In this document: positions 62,199 through 64,000 of the stretch, piece after piece
Numbering within the stretch: position 1 is the stretch's first letter
How the letters are laid out: every line of letters starts with the position of its first letter
Assembly (NCBI GenBank): GCA_022819855.1
Contig: JAJEGN010000012.1
Location: 136,746 to 200,745, forward strand
Length of the DNA: 64,000 nucleotides
Reading direction: 5' to 3'
Source of the DNA: Gammaproteobacteria bacterium
GTDB lineage: Bacteria > Pseudomonadota > Gammaproteobacteria > Steroidobacterales > Rariloculaceae
The notes under the pieces: model-generated
Told to the model about the DNA's origin: nothing
The model's input: only the letters and a program-made list of their open reading frames with translations
Database searches by the model: none
Program-made: the position numbers and the translations under genes

Positions 62199-63140
62199 TC
62201 ATGGCGCGGAAACTGTGCCGTTGCTGCCTTTCAGACAACGGGCCAGGTTGTCGGCATTGGCTTGCATCATCACGAAATAGCTGTTGGCGGCCACCGAATC
62301 TTCGGCGCCGATCGGGTCGAAGGTCGCACGCCTCAGCGAGCCTTCGGACCCCAACGTCTCGACCAGGGCCGACGTGAATTGAGGCTCGGTGACGTAGCAC
62401 ACGACGCCAGCGGCACGCATTCGCTGCCTCAACGCGCGCACGCTGCCGGCCCCGGGCTGCCGGTCGGGATCGAGCGTGATCGCGCCGACCGCATGCACAC
62501 CGAACGCGCTTTCGAAATAGTGCATCGAGTCGTGCATTGCGACGAACGGGACGCTGCCGGCGCCCGCAAGCTGCGCTTCGATGCCGGCGGTCAAGGAGTC
62601 GATTCTTGCAAGCGTCGCCGCACCGTTCGCGGCGTAGATGGCGCTCCGCTCGGGATCGACCTCAGCGAGCGCCCGCGCGATCGCGCCGACCATCGCCTTC
62701 GCGTTTCCGGGCTCGAGCCAGATATGCGGGTCGGGGGCCGCGCCATCGTCCTCGTGATCGTGCCCGCTGTCCCAGAGGTTGCTCCTGCGCGCCGGATGCA
62801 GATCCAGCCCGCCCGCCTCGAGCAGCGTCACGACGCGTGCGTCCGCGCTCAGGTTGCGTATCGGACCGGCCATGAAGGTTTCAAGGGCCTCACCGACCCA
62901 GAGCACGACATCGGCGCGCGCGAGCGATCGCGCCTCCGAGGGTCGCATCTGGTAGACATGCGGCGAGCCGTAACCGCTGACGATCAGGGCGGGAGTGCCG
63001 ACATCGCCCATTACGCCGGAGGCCAGGGAGTGGATCGGCCGGATACTGGCCACCACATTCGGCGGATCGGCCGCGAATGCGGCAAGGCCGGGAGCCGCGG
63101 CCAACAGCGCCAGGGCAACCGTTCGTTGCGGCCCGTTCAT
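62199..63140 (-). CDS. znuA: Zinc ABC transporter substrate-binding protein
   Basis: VVASIRPIHSLASGVMG, HVYQMRPSEARSLARADVVLWVG, His/Asp-rich loop GHDHEDDGAAPDPHIWLEPGNA. Confidence 0.92.
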   Translation of the reverse strand: MNGPQRTVALALLAAAPGLAAFAADPPNVVASIRPIHSLASGVMGDVGTPALIVSGYGSPHVYQMRPSEARSLARADVVLWVGEALETFMAGPIRNLSADARVVTLLEAGGLDLHPARRSNLWDSGHDHEDDGAAPDPHIWLEPGNAKAMVGAIARALAEVDPERSAIYAANGAATLARIDSLTAGIEAQLAGAGSVPFVAMHDSMHYFESAFGVHAVGAITLDPDRQPGAGSVRALRQRMRAAGVVCYVTEPQFTSALVETLGSEGSLRRATFDPIGAEDSVAANSYFVMMQANADNLARCLKGSNGTVSAP

Positions 63141-63318
63141 CAGTAAAATATTCTCGCAAAAATGGAGGCCAGGCCCATGCTAGCAGCCCGGCGCGGGAAC
63201 TTCCAACGCCATGCCGCCGGTGCCGGCGATGGTCCTCGCGGATGCTGACAGGCTTGCCGCAACCGTGGACGTAACCGCATCCCGTCTGCCAATATCGGGC
63301 ATCGGCCACGGCGTTTGA

Positions 63319-64000
63319 ATGGACACGAGACCTGCAGCCAGCGAACCGGCGCAACCACCACCCGTGCACGGCGACGGACTGTTGCGCGGTAAGGGAGTCT
63401 GCCTGGCCTATAACGGCCGCACCATCCTCGACAATGTCGATATCGGTGTAGCCGGCGGCGAGGTCGTAACCATCGTCGGGCTGAACGGCTGCGGAAAGTC
63501 CACGCTCGTACGCGCGCTGCTCGGTCTCACACGAATCGATGCAGGGACCGTCTGGCATCGCCCGGGACTCAGGATCGGCTATACGCCGCAGCGCATGAAG
63601 ATGGATCCGATCATGCCGATGACCGTGGCGCGTTACCTGACACTCGGCGGACGCCACGATATCGGCACGCTGTCCCGGGCGCTCGGCGAGGTGGAACTCG
63701 ACGGTGCGCTGGACGCGCAGATGTCGGAGCTGTCGGGCGGCGAGTTCAACCGCATTGCGCTGGCTCGCGCCCTGCTGCGCGATCCGGACATCCTGGTTCT
63801 CGACGAGCCGCTGAGCAGCGTGGACTTCGCGGGTCAGGTCAAGCTCTACGAACTGATAGAGACGATTCGCGAGCGGCGCGGCTGCGGCGTCCTGATGGTT
63901 TCCCACGATCTGCACCTGGTCATGTCGACGACGGATACCGTGGTGTGCCTGAACCATCACGTATGCTGTTCCGGACGACCCACTCAAGTGCTGAACCACC
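63319..64000 (+). CDS. znuC: Zinc ABC transporter ATP-binding protein, truncated by window end (absent from supplied ORF track)
   Basis: Translated by eye: MDTRPAASEPAQPPPVHGDGLLRGKGVCLAYNGRTILDNVDI...GLNGCGKSTL (Walker A), LSGGEFNRIALARALLRDPDILVLDEP (signature/Walker B), SHDLHLVM. Confidence 0.92.
   Translation, partial: MDTRPAASEPAQPPPVHGDGLLRGKGVCLAYNGRTILDNVDIGVAGGEVVTIVGLNGCGKSTLVRALLGLTRIDAGTVWHRPGLRIGYTPQRMKMDPIMPMTVARYLTLGGRHDIGTLSRALGEVELDGALDAQMSELSGGEFNRIALARALLRDPDILVLDEPLSSVDFAGQVKLYELIETIRERRGCGVLMVSHDLHLVMSTTDTVVCLNHHVCCSGRPTQVLNH

Noticed and set aside
62890-63999. 369-aa minus-strand ORF at right end
   Set aside because: Antisense to znuC, which has intact Walker A/B and signature motifs on the plus strand.

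Overview
GC-rich bacterial chromosome segment, most likely Gammaproteobacteria judging by gene content. It is densely packed with ordinary housekeeping genes: pstSCA, pgsA-uvrC, class II DAHP synthase, nfeD-slipin, mazG-nudix, fumC/purB, mnmA, acnA, ald, tatD, thrA-thrC, rpe, hflC/hflK-like, znuA/znuC. There is one tRNA-Gly(GCC). I saw no IS element, integrase, rRNA or CRISPR array. The most unusual locus is a tightly packed minus-strand operon at 55.7-62.0 kb. It encodes a PF03773-type permease with a His-rich loop fused to a C-terminal SPFH/HflK-like domain, then HflC-like and HflK-like proteins, an orphan LivK-type binding protein and a small membrane protein, all next to znuA/znuC. Other notable loci are: a reductive-dehalogenase-like protein with an internally duplicated domain (45.7-47.9 kb); a DUF1592-DUF1552-ankyrin operon with two ATGA overlaps; an operator-membrane protein-wHTH-cis-prenyltransferase cassette; a compound hairpin element (37572-37681) with two TCCC/GGGA-capped sub-hairpins; vapBC plus a truncated restriction-modification remnant between purB and mnmA, with interleaved inverted repeats at the vapB start; a four-unit Pho-box-like array before pstS; and a Nramp-like protein lacking canonical metal-binding motifs. 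All calls come from reading the sequence and supplied translations; no database search was run.
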